Below, in pieces: positions 33,190-45,484 of a stretch of 64,000 bases of DNA. The position numbers were made by a program, and so were the translations under genes. Source of the DNA: Prionace glauca (lineage: Eukaryota > Chordata > Chondrichthyes > Carcharhiniformes > Carcharhinidae); contig CM075724.1 of NCBI GenBank assembly GCA_037974335.1, positions 63,266,470-63,330,469 on the forward strand, in the 5' to 3' direction. The notes under the pieces are model-generated. The model ran no database searches. It was not told where the DNA came from and saw only the letters and a list, made by a program, of their open reading frames with translations. Within the stretch, counting starts at the first letter, position 1. Every line of letters begins with the position of its first letter.

Positions 33190-33320
33190 GACGATAAGGA
33201 GCAGGAGATTTAGAGGTGATTTGAGGAAAACCTTTTTCACACAGAACGTGGTGGGACTCTGGAACTCACTGCCGGAAAGGATGGTAGAGGCTGGAACTCC
33301 TACAGCATTGAAGAAACCTT
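33190..33320 (+). mobile_element. Short CR1-type C-terminal fragment
   Basis: The region 'cctttttcacacagaacgtg' to 'tggtagaggctggaactcc' matches the FFTQ-VVGLWNSLP part of CR1 ORF2. It is truncated on both sides. Confidence 0.55.
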
Positions 33321-35137
33321 TAGTTTTAATAAGTATATAAAAAGGAAGAGGCTGGCTAGGGTGAACGTTGGACCTTTAGAGGATGAGAAGGGGGACTTAG
33401 TGGTAGAGGATGGGGAAATGGCTGAGGTCTTGAATAACTTTTTTGTTTTGGTCTTCACGGAGGAGGACGTGACTAATTTGCCGGGTGTTAGAGGGTCTCA
33501 ATGACATTACTGTTACTAGAGAGGCGGTGCTCGACAGACTGGAGGGGCTGATTGTGGACAAGTCCCCAGGACCGGATGGAATGCATCCGAGGGTTCTGAA
33601 AGAAATGGCAGTGGATGCCTTGGTGGTTATTTTCCAGACGTCGCTGGATTCCGGGGAAGTGCCGGAAGATTGGAAAGCGACTAATGTTATGCCATTGTTT
33701 AAGAAGGGTGCCAGGCAAAAGGCAGGGAATTATAGGCCGGTTAGTTTAACGTCTGTTGTAGGTAAAATGTTAGAATCCGTCATCAAGGAGGAAATAGCGA
33801 GGCATCTTGAGGGGAATTGCTTGATAGAGCAGACGCAGCACGGTTTCGTTAAGGGGAAGTCATGTCTGACAAATTTACTGAAGTTCTATGAGGATGTGTC
33901 TAGGGCGGTGGATAGAGGAGAGCCGGTGGATGTGGTCTTTCTAGATTTTCAGAAGGGTTTGACAAGGTACCTCACAAGAGGTTATTGCACAAGGTCAGGG
34001 GACATGGAGTTGGGGGTAGGGTGTTAGCGTGGATAGAGGATTGGTTGTCAAATAGGAGGCAGAGAGTGGGGGTCAATGGGTGCTATTCGGATTGGTGGTT
34101 GGTGACTAGTGGAGTGCCTCAGGGGTCGGTGCTGGGGCCTCAGCTATTCACCATTTATATAGATGATCTGGAGGAGGGAACCGAGTGTATGGTGTCGAAA
34201 TTTGCTGATGACACCAAGATTGGTGGAACGGCAAATTGCGCGGAGGGTGTGGACAGTCTGCAGAAGGATCTAGATAGGCTGGGCGAATGGGCCAGGAACC
34301 GGCAAATGGAATTTAATGTTGGCAAGGGTGAGGTGGTCCACTTTGGTAGGAAGAATGGTAGGAAGGGTTATTACTTATGTGGAGAAAAACTGCAGCAGGC
34401 TTTGGTGCAGAGGGACCTCGGGGTCCTTGTGCATGAGTCGCAAAAACCCAGCTTGCAGGTGCAGCAGTTGGTCAGGAAGGCGAATGGGATGCTGGCCTTC
34501 ATAGCGAGGGGGATTGAATATAAAAGTAGGGAGGTCTTGCTACGGCTGTATAGGGCATTGGTGAAGCCGCAGTTGGAGTACTGTGTGCAGCTTTGGGCGC
34601 TGTACTTACACAAGGATTTTTTCATCTTGGAGGGATTGCAGAGGAGGTTTACTAGGCTGATGCCAGAGTTGAGGGGGTTGAGCTATGAGGAGAGGCTGAA
34701 TAAACTAGGCTTGTACTCGTTAGAGTTTAGAAGAATGAGTGGAGATCTCATTGAGATGTATAAGATGATGAATGGGATGGCTAGGATAGAGGTGGAGAGA
34801 CTCTTCCCGCCCAGAAAGGACAGTAGGACTAGGGGGCACAGCCTCAAGATAAAGGGGGGGGCAGTTTAGAACGGAGTTGAGGAAGAACTTCTTCACTCAA
34901 AGGATGGTGAATCTCTGGAATTCTCTGCCCGTTGAAGTGGTGGAGGCTGCCTCGCTAAATATTTTGAAGACACGGGTTGATGGGTTTTTGATAAGAGAGG
35001 GGATTAAGGGTTATGGGGAGAGGGCGGGAATGTGGAACTGAGCCACGACAGATCAGCCATGATCTTATTGAATGGCGGGGCAGGCTCGAAGGGCCAGATG
35101 GCCTACTCCTGCTCCTATTTCTTATGTTCTTATGTTT
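33321..35137 (+). mobile_element. CR1 subfamily A, 5'-truncated, fairly young
   Basis: It starts in the linker ('ataaaaaggaagaggctggc') and covers the full RT and 3' UTR. The frames 33485-34027 and 33985-34869 are shifted relative to each other near motif A (FLDFQKGLTRY), where a base is missing compared with the copy at 21017-23428. SGVPQGSVLGP and FADDTK are intact. A further change near 34860 breaks the C-terminal frame. The tail is 'tcttatgttcttatgttt'. It is highly similar to the 803-codon copy. Confidence 0.9.
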
Positions 35138-35245
35138 AGCTGACCATTTCAAACGCCACATACCTTCAATATTCACGTCTGGGTCAATAATGTACACTGC
35201 AAACAGCCAGTGACCCAGCACCAATCCTGGGGCCAAGTGCTGAAA
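35138..35245 (-). mobile_element. CR1-type RT fragment
   Basis: On the minus strand the sequence reads PGLVLGHWLFAVYIIDPDVNIEG, a decayed QGSVLGPLLFVLYINDL block. It lies directly after the 3' end of the plus-strand CR1 copy. Confidence 0.6.
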
Positions 35246-36585
35246 AATGGGATTAGAATATAGGAATGTGAGGATGTCAGATCAGAAATCCCAAGGGATG
35301 GTATGAAACCAGACTGGACCCCAACTTTTGTTTTGGCATAAATGTGAGGAAATGATATCTCACCTTAGGAGTAATTCCACTAACAAATTGGGGATCTTTT
35401 GTTGATCAAAACACTTATATTCATATCACAGTTTAAGCAAAAATGTAACAAAATGACACTTATGAACAACTAACTGTTGAACATTCTTTAAACATGTCAA
35501 GAAACCACTACAAACTTCTCACTCATCACTAATCAGTTCCAATTGAACAATATTGCTTTGTAGATTTGAACTTCTCTTTAAATATGGTTAGCATAACCTA
35601 CTGTGGCTTGGATAACAGACTGGGAGCTTCAAGGGAAATCTTTCAGACAAAAGAGAGATAGAGAGAGAGAACTGCTTGTAGGCTGCTATCTTTAAACAAC
35701 CTTCTCCAGCAACTGCTGCTTGTTAAATAAAATCTTTTCTTCTGCTGCAAGCCCAACTCCTCCCATTTCTCACAGCACATGATTCTGTGCCTATATACCT
35801 AACTTACTTTATTACTTTAATCAAAACACACCCTATCAGGCCGTCTGCTAAACAAACATTTACATGATTAAAATGAGTAATTATCCTGCCTTTAAGCATC
35901 GGCTACATTCCACCCACACATACGGATTTTTTTGTAGGAAACCACTGATTCTTAAAGAACCCAACCACCCCCCCCCCCCCCCCCACCACCCCCAAGCATA
36001 AAAATGTTAATAGTCCAGTATCATCGCAGTGCTTGATGGCTGGCACAAATACTTTTGCTTGAAGGGCCACTTTCTGTGCTGCAAAATTCCATGATTGAGA
36101 TAGTCATCAAACTGGAACAGGTAGGCCGATGGAAATGCATCACGTTCACATTGTCTTATATTATCACTAAATTCCGTGATAAAAGCTTAGAGACTGAAAC
36201 TTACACGTTGCCATTAACTAGCTACGAAATGTCATAATGATGTAACTCAAGTGACCTGCTTCCAAAATGATTCAATTTTAATGGCATGACAGTCATGCTA
36301 AAGTCCACAAATAGCTGTAATTCTTATCCTTTTAAGGCTTGTTAATCTTCCAATTGCCTGTCAAACCAAAGGGCATACATTTGCTATTCATTACTTCCAA
36401 ATTTTAAAGACTTCCATATGGGTGATTGTGTTTTTTTTGCAACAATTAACTTCTAAAGGGAATTTCTCAGAACATGGATACTGCTTCCAAGGATCTGTTA
36501 GTTCTATCAATACAATTCTTTTGAAGGATATTGTGGGAGGCCCCATGCAGAGATATTTAAATCATTGACCTGTACAGGTGATGTG
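35246..36585. other. Mostly unrecognised DNA with small repeats
   Basis: A poly-C run lies at about 35968-35984, and an 'agagagatagagagagaga' tract near 35650. About 36025-36105 resembles the 3' tail of a LINE or SINE ('gctggcacaaatac', 'gaagggccactttctgtgct', 'ttccatgattgag'). I see no gene. Confidence 0.4.
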
Positions 36586-36589
36586 CCTT

Positions 36590-36915
36590 AATCATAGAAA
36601 CATAGACATCCTACAGTCTCGAAGGAAGCCATACAGCCCATAGGGTCTGTAGCGACCACAATCCATCCAGGCCCTATTCCCGTAACCTTCATTTACTAAT
36701 CACCCTGACACTAGGGTCAATTTAGCATATCCAATCAACCCAACCCACACATGTTTGGACAGTAGGAGGAAACCAAAGCACCAGGAGGAAACCAACACAG
36801 GCACAGGGAGACACTGAAAACTGTTTACAGACAGTAACCCAAGGCAGGAATTGAACTTGTGTCCCTTGCATTGTGTGACAGCAGTGCTAACCAATGTGCA
36901 ACAATGCCGCCCTTA
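36590..36915 (-). mobile_element. tRNA-derived SINE (HE1-like), nearly full length
   Basis: In minus orientation the element begins with a tRNA-like head ('gggcggcattgttgcaca', 'agcactgctgtc', then a B-box-like 'gttcaattcctgcc'). The core follows ('ggtttcctcct', 'gattggatatgctaaattga'), then the tail with 'ggatgtctatgtttctatga'. Elasmobranch HE1 SINEs are tRNA-derived and share 3' tails with a CR1-like partner LINE. The assignment is by recall. Confidence 0.7.
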
Positions 36916-36917
36916 AG

Positions 36918-38148
36918 ATTGAAGAGTGGCAAATGTTGTGCCTTTGTTTAAGAAGGGTCGCACGGAAAAGCTTGGGAACTACAGACAGTGAACTTAACTT
37001 CTGTAGTGACTAAGTTGTTAGTAGGTGTTATGAGAGATAGGATCTACAGGCATTTAGAGAGGCAAGGATTTATTAGAGACAGTCAGCATGGCTTTGCGAG
37101 TGGAAAATCATGCCTCACAAATTTCACTCAGTTTTTTTTGAAGGGATAACCAAGAATGTTGATGAAGGCAGCACAGTCCACATTTCCTACATGAACTTTA
37201 GGAAGCCTTTGACTAGGTACCACATGGTAGGTTGTTGCATGAGGTCCAGATTGAGATAATCAATTGGAAACAAAATTAGCTTGATGACAGAAGACAGAAG
37301 GTAGTTGCAGAGGGTATTGTTTTCCAACTTGGAGGCCAGTGATCAGCAGTGTGTTTCAGGGATCTGTGATGGGTCCACTGTTATTTATCATTTTTATTAA
37401 TGATTTGGATGAGAATTTATGGGGCCTGGTTAGTAAGTTTGCAGCTGACACCAAGATTGATGGCATAGTGGACAGTGAAGAAGGTGAGCAGGGTGGCAAA
37501 GAAGGCATTCGGCCTGCTTGTTTCATTGGTCAGAACATTAAATACAGGAGCTAGGACGCCTTGTTGAAGTTGCACAAAACATTGATACGGCCACACTTGG
37601 AATACTCTGTGCAGTCTGGTCACCCTATTACAGAAAGGATATTATTAAACTAGAAAAAATGCAGGAAAGATTTACTAGGATGCTACTGGGACTTATTGGT
37701 TTGAGTTTTAAGGAGACACTGGATAGACTGGGACTTTTTTCCCTGGAATGTAGGAGGTTTAGAAGTGATATTATAAAGGTCTATGAAATAATGATGGGCA
37801 TAGATAAGATAGATTATCAATATATTTTCTCAAATTTTGGGTAGTCTAAAACCAGAGGGCATAGGTCTAAGATGAAAGGGGAAGGTAGAAAAGGGTCCAA
37901 AGGGGCACTTTTTTCACATAGAGGGTGATGAGTGTCTGGAACGAGCTGCCAAGTTCAGTAGAGGGGTAAAATTTTCACTTTTGTAAAGTATTTAGGCAAT
38001 TTCATATCTAAGATGGATATAGAGAAGTATGGGCCAAATGCAGCCAATTGCAAGTAGTTTGTTGTAAAAACTGGATGGTGTGGACAAATTGGGCTGAAGT
38101 GCCTTTTTCCATGCGGTAAAACTTTTTGACTATGATAGTATGACATGA
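36918..38148 (+). mobile_element. CR1-type LINE, RT to C-terminus, decayed
   Basis: Segments seen are 'gcaaatgttgtgcctttgtt' (ANVVPLFKKG), 'gacagtcagcatggctttgc' (DSQHGFA), SVMGPLLFIIFINDLDENL (37366-37422) and an FAADTK relic of the FADD motif. The end frame 37659-37844 carries RFTRMLLGLIGLSFKETLDRLG. There are many stops and the FADD motif is altered, so it is inactive. Confidence 0.75.
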
Positions 38149-38154
38149 TCTCAA

Positions 38155-38445
38155 AGTAAGGGTCTCCCATCTGTAACAGAGATGAGGAGGAAATACTTCT
38201 CTCGGAGGGTAGTGAATCTGTGGAATTGTTTACCACAGAGGGCTTAAGAGGTTGGATTGTTTAGTATGTTCTAGGCTGAGATAGACAGATTTTTAATCAC
38301 TAAGGAATTCTAACATTGCAGGGATAAAAAAGGAAGCTGGATTTGCAGATTATCATTTCAGATCAGTCATGAGCTCATTGAAGAGTGGAGCAGACTGGAG
38401 TGAGGGGCAAATGGGCTTCTTCTGTTCCTATGTCTTATGGCCTTT
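38155..38445 (+). mobile_element. CR1-type LINE 3' tail
   Basis: It starts at 'gatgaggaggaaatacttct' (MRRKYFS) and ends in 'gttcctatgtcttatgg'. It is a separate 3' fragment directly after the previous copy. Confidence 0.65.
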
Positions 38446-38448
38446 TCA

Positions 38449-38985
38449 TTTGATTTGACTTATATTGTCATGTGCATTAGGATGCATTGAAAAGTATTGT
38501 TTCTTGAGCTATATGGTCAAAAATACATCATCCATATTCTACATAGGGAAGACAGAATGGGAAGGGTGCACAATATAGTGTTGATAGGGTGAAGATAGGG
38601 TGAAGCAAAGATAGGGTGAATATAGGGTGAAGCAAAAGATCAACTTAAGGTCAGTTTGATAGCAGCAGGGAAGAAATTGTTCTTGATTCGGTTGATAGAC
38701 CATCTCAGGCTTTTGTATCTATCTCCCAACTGAAGATGGTGAAAGAAGGTATGACCGCAGAGACCGGGGTCTTGAAAAAGGCGGCTGCTTTTCCTGGGCA
38801 AAGGGTTGTGAACAGGAAGTGTAGACGGAGTCAGTGGATGTTGGTTTGTGTGATGGACTGGGCTCCGTTCACAACCCTTTGCAATTTTGTGCGGCCTTGA
38901 TCAGAGCAGGAGCCAGATCAAGCTGTGATACATCGGAAAGGATGCACTTGTAGAAATTAGTGAGAGTCATAGCAGACTAAGTTCC
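38449..38985 (-). mobile_element. L2-like LINE 3' end
   Basis: In plus orientation it begins 'atttgatttgacttatattg' and 'gtcatgtgcattaggatgca', the reverse complement of the tail of the L2-like element at 27200-27305. It continues through 'atagcagcagggaagaaatt' and 'gatggactgggctccgttca' to 'gtgagagtcatagcagac'. This is the C-terminal coding region and 3' UTR of the family, without the RT core. Confidence 0.7.
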
Positions 38986-38989
38986 AAGC

Positions 38990-41045
38990 TTTTGACTCAG
39001 CAACAGTGAGGAAACGATGATATATTTCCAAGTCAAGATGGTATGAAACTGAGGGGGAACCTATAGGTTACTATAGTATTACCAAGCATCTGCAGCCCTT
39101 GTTCTTTTTGGTTGGAAAGTTATATTGAAGGAGCATTGGTGAGTTGTTGCAGTGAGTTTTATACATGGATGCCACTGTACATAGGTGTGATAGGGAGTGA
39201 ATGTTGAAGGTGGCGAATGGGCCTCCAGTCAAATAGGCTGCTTTGTCCTGGATGATGTTGGGCTCCTGAAATGTTGTTGCAGCTCCATTTATGCATGCAA
39301 GTGAAAAGCACTCAATCACACTCCCGGCTTGACTTGTAGATGATGGATAAGTCATGGGGAGTCATGAATTGAGTTAATCATCACCCAGTTCCCAGCCTCT
39401 TACTTGCTCTGGTAATCACAGTATTTATTTGGCTGGTGCAATCCTGTGTCCAGTCAATGGTAACACCCAGGATACTGATAGTGGGGAATGCAATGAGGAC
39501 AATTTAATTGGAGATTATTGGATTCTCTCTTATTGGATTTGGTCATTGCTAGCATGTATGGCTTGAATATAACTTGCTACTTATCATTCAAGTCTGAATG
39601 TTTCTCAGGACTTGCTGCATTAGAACATAGACTGTATCAATATCTGAGATTTCACAAATGGTGCTGAAAACTGTGTAATCGTGAAAGAACATTTGCACTT
39701 CCAACAATATGATGTAAGGAAGGTCATTGATGAAGCAGCTGAAGATAGTTAGGCCAAGGACACTACCCTTAGGAACTGGTGTCGCGACTTTGGGACTGAG
39801 GTGACTGACCTCCAACAACCACAGCAATCTTTCTTTGTACTGATAATTACTCTAACCAGTGGAGAACCTTTCCCTTGATTTCTATTCACCCCAATTTTGC
39901 TCAGGCTCCTTGGTGCCAAGTTTGATCAAATGTTGTTTTGATGCCAAGCACAATCATACGCATCTCACCTCTGGAGTTCAGCTCTTTTGCCCATGTATGG
40001 AACAAGATTCTAATGAGTTCAGGAGCTGAATGGCCCTAGCGGAACCCAAAGTTTCAATGAGCAGGCTATTTCTGAGTAAGTGCCACTTAATAGTATGATT
40101 GACATCATTCTGCTCGTAACTGATAGCAGAATACAGGAAAACATGCCAGAAGCAATACCAGGGATACCTAAATTCTGGTGTCAACCTGGGAAAGCTACAA
40201 CAGAGGCCTACTTGCATGCCAAACAACATGCAATAGACAGAGCTAAGCAATGCCACAATCAATGGATCAAATCTGAGCTCTACAGTTCTACATCCAGCCA
40301 TGAAAGATAGTAGACTAATAAACTACTACCTGGAGAACACAGATGAGAAATCTTTAATGACAGAGGGGTCCAGCACATTAACGCAAAAGGCAGGGTAGCA
40401 ACATTTGCAATCATCTTCAGCTAGAAGTGTTGAATCTATCTTAGCAGAAATTGACCAAGTTGGATTTGTCCTGCCTTTTGTGTACAGGACATATCTGGTA
40501 ACTTCACACATTGTTTGGTAGTTGCCAGTGTTGTAGCTGTACTGGAACAACTTGGCTAGGGGCATATTAAGCCCTGGAGAGCGAAATCAGACCTATTGTC
40601 AGAATATTGTAAAGGCTCATAGCCTTTGCTGCATCCATTGCTTTGAGATATTTCTTGAATTCACTTGGAATGAATTGAATTGGCTGAAGATTGGAATCTC
40701 TGATGCTGGTGATTTCCGGGGAGACTAAGATAGATTCAACACTTCTGGCTGAAGATGATTCCAAATGTTGCTACCCTGCCTTTTGCGTTAATGTGCTGGA
40801 CCCCTCAATCATTAAAGATTTTTTATCTGTCTTCTCCAAGTAGTAGTTTATTCGTCCACTATCTTTCATGGCTGGACTTGGAACTGCAGAGCTCAGATCT
40901 TATCCATTGATTGTGGGATTGCTTAGCTCTGTCTTTTGCAGGTTGTTTGGCATGCAAGTCGGCCTTTGTTGCAGCTTCCCCAGGTTGAATTTGGGTATCC
41001 CTGGTATTGCTCCTGGTATGTCCTCCTGTATTCTACATAAAACCA
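38990..41045 (-). mobile_element. Jockey-like LINE with internal inverted duplication
   Basis: On the minus strand, 39071-39355 encodes TIQDKAA-like sequence and MYKTHCNNSPMLLQ, the C-terminus of a LINE family I know as abundant in sharks. Upstream in element order, 40326-40565 encodes LAKLFQYSYNTGNY and 40567-40764 encodes LQPIQFIPSEFKKYLKAMDAAKAM, the start of the RT. The region 40100-40444 is instead in plus orientation and repeats the 5' part of the fragment (AKQHAIDRAKQ). The clade is inferred from motif style. Frames are interrupted. Confidence 0.65.
40128..41037. repeat. Inverted repeat, arms about 315 bp, spacer about 280 bp
   Basis: 40128-40444 and 40725-41037 are reverse complements at roughly 88% identity by eye, with shared indels relative to what I remember of the family. 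Both carry the Jockey-like LINE segment from 'catgccaaacaacatgca' to 'gttgaatctatcttag'. The spacer belongs to the minus-strand copy. Confidence 0.8.
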
Positions 41046-42765
41046 GGGTTGATCCCCTGGCTTTGTGGTAACGATAGAATGGGGGAGGGGGTTGTCCGCT
41101 GGACCATAAGGTTACAAACTGTGTTTGTATACAATTCTGTTATTGCTAATAGCCCATAGTACTATATGGATTTCCAATCTTAAGTTGGTAAACCTGTACG
41201 ATTTTCTTTTAATGTATATACATTTGTGGGACATGTGTATCCCTGGATGGCTATCATTTGTTGCCCTAGTCACACTTGAACCTAATGGCTTGCTAGGCCG
41301 TTTCAGAGGACAATTCAGAGTCAACAACATTGATGTTCGTCTGGAGTCACATGTAGGCCAGGCCAGGTAAATACTGCAGGTTTCCATCCCTCAAGGACAT
41401 TAATCAACCATATGAAATATATTGCATAGAGCGAGAATGAGTGTGAGAAATGTTACCAAGTTGAAGAAGTGTGATGAACCTCTCAGTGAGCTTTGAATAA
41501 AAGAAGCACAAAATATTTGCTTATTTTTTGAAGCACAGACACGCCACAAAACAAAAATAACATTTTTTCTAATGGTCCCAGAAGGCTACCAAATCTACCT
41601 GGACAGTGCCGCCCATTTCCAAAGTCTCTCACCTCATGACAGTTTTTAGGACACAATGTGAGCCAAAATGTTATCAGGTCACACTGGACATCTGTACCTA
41701 CCCAAGAAAGTGGGTACTTCATATCCAACCAGTTCTGGGATTTTGCTGTTGGATATACAAATATAGAGCAGAACCTCTGGCTGTTGGGGTAGGTGGGGCG
41801 ATGAGGTTGGTCATAAGTGGCAACTCTGAGTGTCGGTGATCGGTGAGGACCTTCCCAATTACTGGAGATGGGCACTCAGAGGAATAAGGCAGAGGTGGAC
41901 ACCATCCGCGAGGAACGTTATAGAGAAGGTATCTGAGGGGTAGGGTATCTTGCACATCAAAAAGCAAGTTAAATTTTTACTTAAAAAAAACAATTCCAGG
42001 GGTTCTGGAAACTTAATATCACACATGACCCTCAGCTGAAACTGCATCCACGATGGTAAAATAGAATACATGTCTGCAGACCAAAGAATGCCCTCAAACC
42101 ACATGTGCCGGTGAGCAGTTGCTCTGAGGTCAGTGCTGTAGAATGATAGCAAAGAAATAACTGAACATTGTTACCCATCTAACGCACTGATCGCAGTGTG
42201 ACACTGTCCACCAGTTCCAAGCAACTGAAAATTTCCCAGATGTTTCAAAGAAACGTTTACAAATTCTAAGGCCAAATGATTAACGTTTGTGAACACTCTC
42301 CAACCAATATCTGAGCCATTAGCTTCAAATGCTGGGGGACAAAGAATAGTCAGAGACACAGACGGGATCATTTTTAAATGTTCTTATTGACAGCACTCCA
42401 GTATATGAACGCTGCCATAGAAATCGCATTGCTTCCTAATTAATTGGATTAGAAATGAGTACATGGCACACCATAACAGTCAGGCTATGGTCCAAGTGCA
42501 GGCAAATGGGATTCAGTGGGCAGACCGGGCATTTCATGCGTTGGTGCAGATCCGATGGGCCAAAGGGCTGCTTCTGCGCTGTAGTAATCTGTGATTCTGT
42601 GAAAACAGCAGGGTGAAAAACAACATTCCACACGTGTGCCTTAGGTGACGCATTTCCAATCGGATGACACTGTTGCTCTGTCTGGTCCCAGTTTGTCTCG
42701 CTCACTGACTTTACATTGACTGTTGTTTCTGAAATAATGCTGCACTATTTACATTCGAAACCAAC
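41046..42765. other. Mostly unrecognised DNA with two repeat fragments
   Basis: 41236-41395 (+) matches a common shark repeat ('ttgctaggccgtttcagagg', 'gagtcacatgtaggccaggc'). 42540-42602 (+) looks like a LINE/SINE 3' tail ('gatgggccaaagggctgctt', 'ctgtgattctgtg'). The open frame 41483-41875 (-) has no recognisable domain. No gene is supported. Confidence 0.4.
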
Positions 42766-42769
42766 TGAT

Positions 42770-42845
42770 CCTAACTCCTCAGGGAACCCAGGTCTCTGGA
42801 GCTGTGAAGCAGCAGTGTTAACCACTATGCTACCATGCCACCTGG
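42770..42845 (-). mobile_element. tRNA-derived SINE head fragment
   Basis: On the minus strand it reads 'ggtggcatggtagcatagtg', 'gttaacactgctgcttcaca' and 'ggttccctgagg', the tRNA-like promoter part of the HE1-like SINE. The body is missing. Confidence 0.6.
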
Positions 42846-43179
42846 AATTGTTAAGCTAGGTATAAAGCTGATTACCATGCCTGTGAATGCTGATGGCCTG
42901 TAGGAGTCAGTCTGAGGGTCTGAAGCTTTAAAGGATAGCTATTAGTTAAGGAAGGCTGTGTTTTACCTCTTTGAGCTCAATTTTTTTCTGACCTTTGTGC
43001 TTGGTGGTTGACTTCTGCTCTTTTTCCATCTTCTAATTATTGTAGGAACTGTTTCAATTATCTCTCAATCCAGCTGAATCAAGGGCCATGTTTTGATTTT
43101 GCTGTACCTTTCTGTACAAGCAATTATTATGCCTGGCAGTACAATGACTCATTCTTTGGGGCTGGTTTTCAGAACTGAA

Positions 43180-44010
43180 CCATACATATAGAGAAACATA
43201 TATAGGAAATTAGAAGCAGAAGTAGGCTATTTGCCCGTTGAATCTGTTCCATGGTCATGGATGATCATATTCAATATCCTGATCACCCCCCCCCCCCCCC
43301 CCCCCCCACAATCCACCCCAGCCTGTTGATCCCTTTGGCCCCTAGAGCTATATCTATTTCCTTCTTGAAATCACACAATGTTTTGGCCTCAACTACCTTT
43401 TGTGGTAGTGAATTTCACACATTCACCACTCTCTGGGTGAAGAAGTTTCTCCTCACTTTAGTCTTAAAAGTTTACCCCTTATCCTCAGACTGTGACCCTA
43501 GCTCTGGATTCCTCCACTATTGTAAACATTCTTTCTAAATCTATTCTGTCTAATCCTGTTAGAATTTTTAAAGATGCTATGCCATCCTCTCTCATCCTTC
43601 TAAACCCAAATGAGTATTATTTTAACTCTCTTCATATGACAGACCTATCATCCCAGGAGTCAGCCTGGTAAACTTTTGCTGCACTCCCTCTTCAGCAAGG
43701 GCATCATTCCTCAGATTAAGATGCTAAAACTGCATGCAATACTCCAGGTGTGGCCTCTTCAATGCCATATATGATTGCAATAAAGCATCCCATTCCTATA
43801 CCCATTCTCTCGCTATGAAGACCAATATACCATTTATCTTTTTTACTGCCTGCTGTAAAAGCACACTTACTTTTAGCAACGTACGAGGACACCAAGGTCT
43901 TGCTGAGTATCTACCTCTCTCAATTTGCATCCACTTAAATAATAATCTACCTTCCTATTTTTGCTACTGAAGTGAATAATCTCACATTTATCCAAATTAT
44001 ACAGAATCAA
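43180..44010 (-). mobile_element. CR1-type LINE 3' region, old
   Basis: In plus orientation it reads the antisense of a CR1 end: 'agaagcagaagtaggctatt', then a C-run (about 43287-43307), 'tcaccactctctgggtgaag', 'agtattattttaactctctt' and 'actccaggtgtggcctcttc', up to the KFEFHS-like region near 43980. It is truncated in the RT. Confidence 0.7.
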
Positions 44011-45165
44011 AATTTTTTCTTTGTCCCTTGATTTCAAAAAGCAGTGGGTCCAAGCTTCTCAGTATGGTTTGAGCACACCAGCCTGATGTCTGAGGTCAAT
44101 GTTGCATCAAGTAGAAATAAATATTGATGAATTGATTTGAGAGGTAAAGAAAAGCCTTAGGAAGAGAAACAGAGCTGTCGGTGCAAACTGTAACAGTAAG
44201 ATGTTCCTTCAGTGCTTCATCAGTGAGGGGTTATTCAGAGAGGAATGGAAAACATTCAGCATGCAAATAGGTTAAAAACATGATTGCTCAAGAGTAGAAG
44301 TTCTTCATGATTGAAAATATCAATCCTAGTTTGGCTGAAAGCTTTTACAGTTAATTAGACACCGGGGAAGATGGTACTTATGCATCGTACTATTTGTGTA
44401 GTATTGGCAATCATTGAGGGTGTTACTGGACAACAGGGAAGGATTATAAGATTTGTGATAGGTTAATGTGGTCTCCTTATTTGAAAATACTGAGCTTCTA
44501 TTTAAAGCAGCCAGCTCGAATTTGGGAAACAAACAGCCAGTAGGTTCCAAAGTAAAAAAAGTAAAATAAACATTAAAAATTTTATTCAGGGAGCCCGAGT
44601 GGGAAGGAATGGTATTAATTGTTCAATACAAAATAAAACCACTATTCCATGGTTGTACATACAGAAATTTCTTTTTATTTAAACAATTCATCCAAATACA
44701 TTACAATCCCAATCCATTATAAATTGCAATCCAAATGCATTATATTTTCACAATGATAAATTATTAAAACAATTAGCTGAAATAATGTCTGCAGTAAATA
44801 AACTGTCCTTCATAGAGCAGCAAACAACCTCACTTCCAATGAAAATGTAATCTGTTGTAAATTAAGTTATCTGTCATCTTTGGAGGTTTTTGCTTTTCTG
44901 TGTTTCTCTTTCCTGGGTTTCTGCTTCCGGGCAAATGCCTACTGCAGTTATGCCATTCAGGATGCTGCTGATCAGGGTGTCACTGGCCAGGGTGTCGTCA
45001 AACAAGGTTTCAATTTCTTGGACACAGGAGTTTGAACCAGAACAGCAGTTCTAATACAAGTTCCAACCAAGGGACAAAATTTCTCATAAAAGACACAGCT
45101 TTCTTTTTGATAAAACAATTCAGCTAAAATAAACAAACTAAGAGGCAAATCAAAATGAAACTCCA
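44010..45165. other. AT-rich DNA without recognisable genes
   Basis: I see no domain, splice-flanked exon or repeat boundary. The open frame 44972-45265 (-) overlaps the next LINE fragment in antisense. Confidence 0.35.
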
Positions 45166-45169
45166 CAAA

Positions 45170-45484
45170 TACAAAAGAACAAAGGGACCTTGGTGTGTCT
45201 GTCCATACATCTCTGAAGGCTGAAAGGCAGGTTAATAGGGTGGTTAAAAAGGTATATGGGCACATTCACCTTTATCAATTGGGGTATAGATTTACAAAAG
45301 CATAGAGGTCTTGATTGAGTTGTATAGAACTTTGGTAAGGCCACAGCTGCAGTACTATGTGCAGTTCTGGTTACCACATTATAGGAAGGATGTGAGCACA
45401 CTGGAGGGGGTGCAGAAGAGATTTACCAGGATGGAACATGTAAGTTACAAAGAGACATTGTATAGGCTTGGGTTGTTTTCATTG
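45170..45484 (+). mobile_element. CR1-type LINE C-terminal fragment, cut by the retroviral insertion
   Basis: It reads NTKEQRDLGVSVHTSLKA and then LYRTLVRPQLQYYVQFWLPHYRKD (frame 45311-45496), and stops in the LFSL block exactly where the retroviral LTR begins. Confidence 0.75.
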
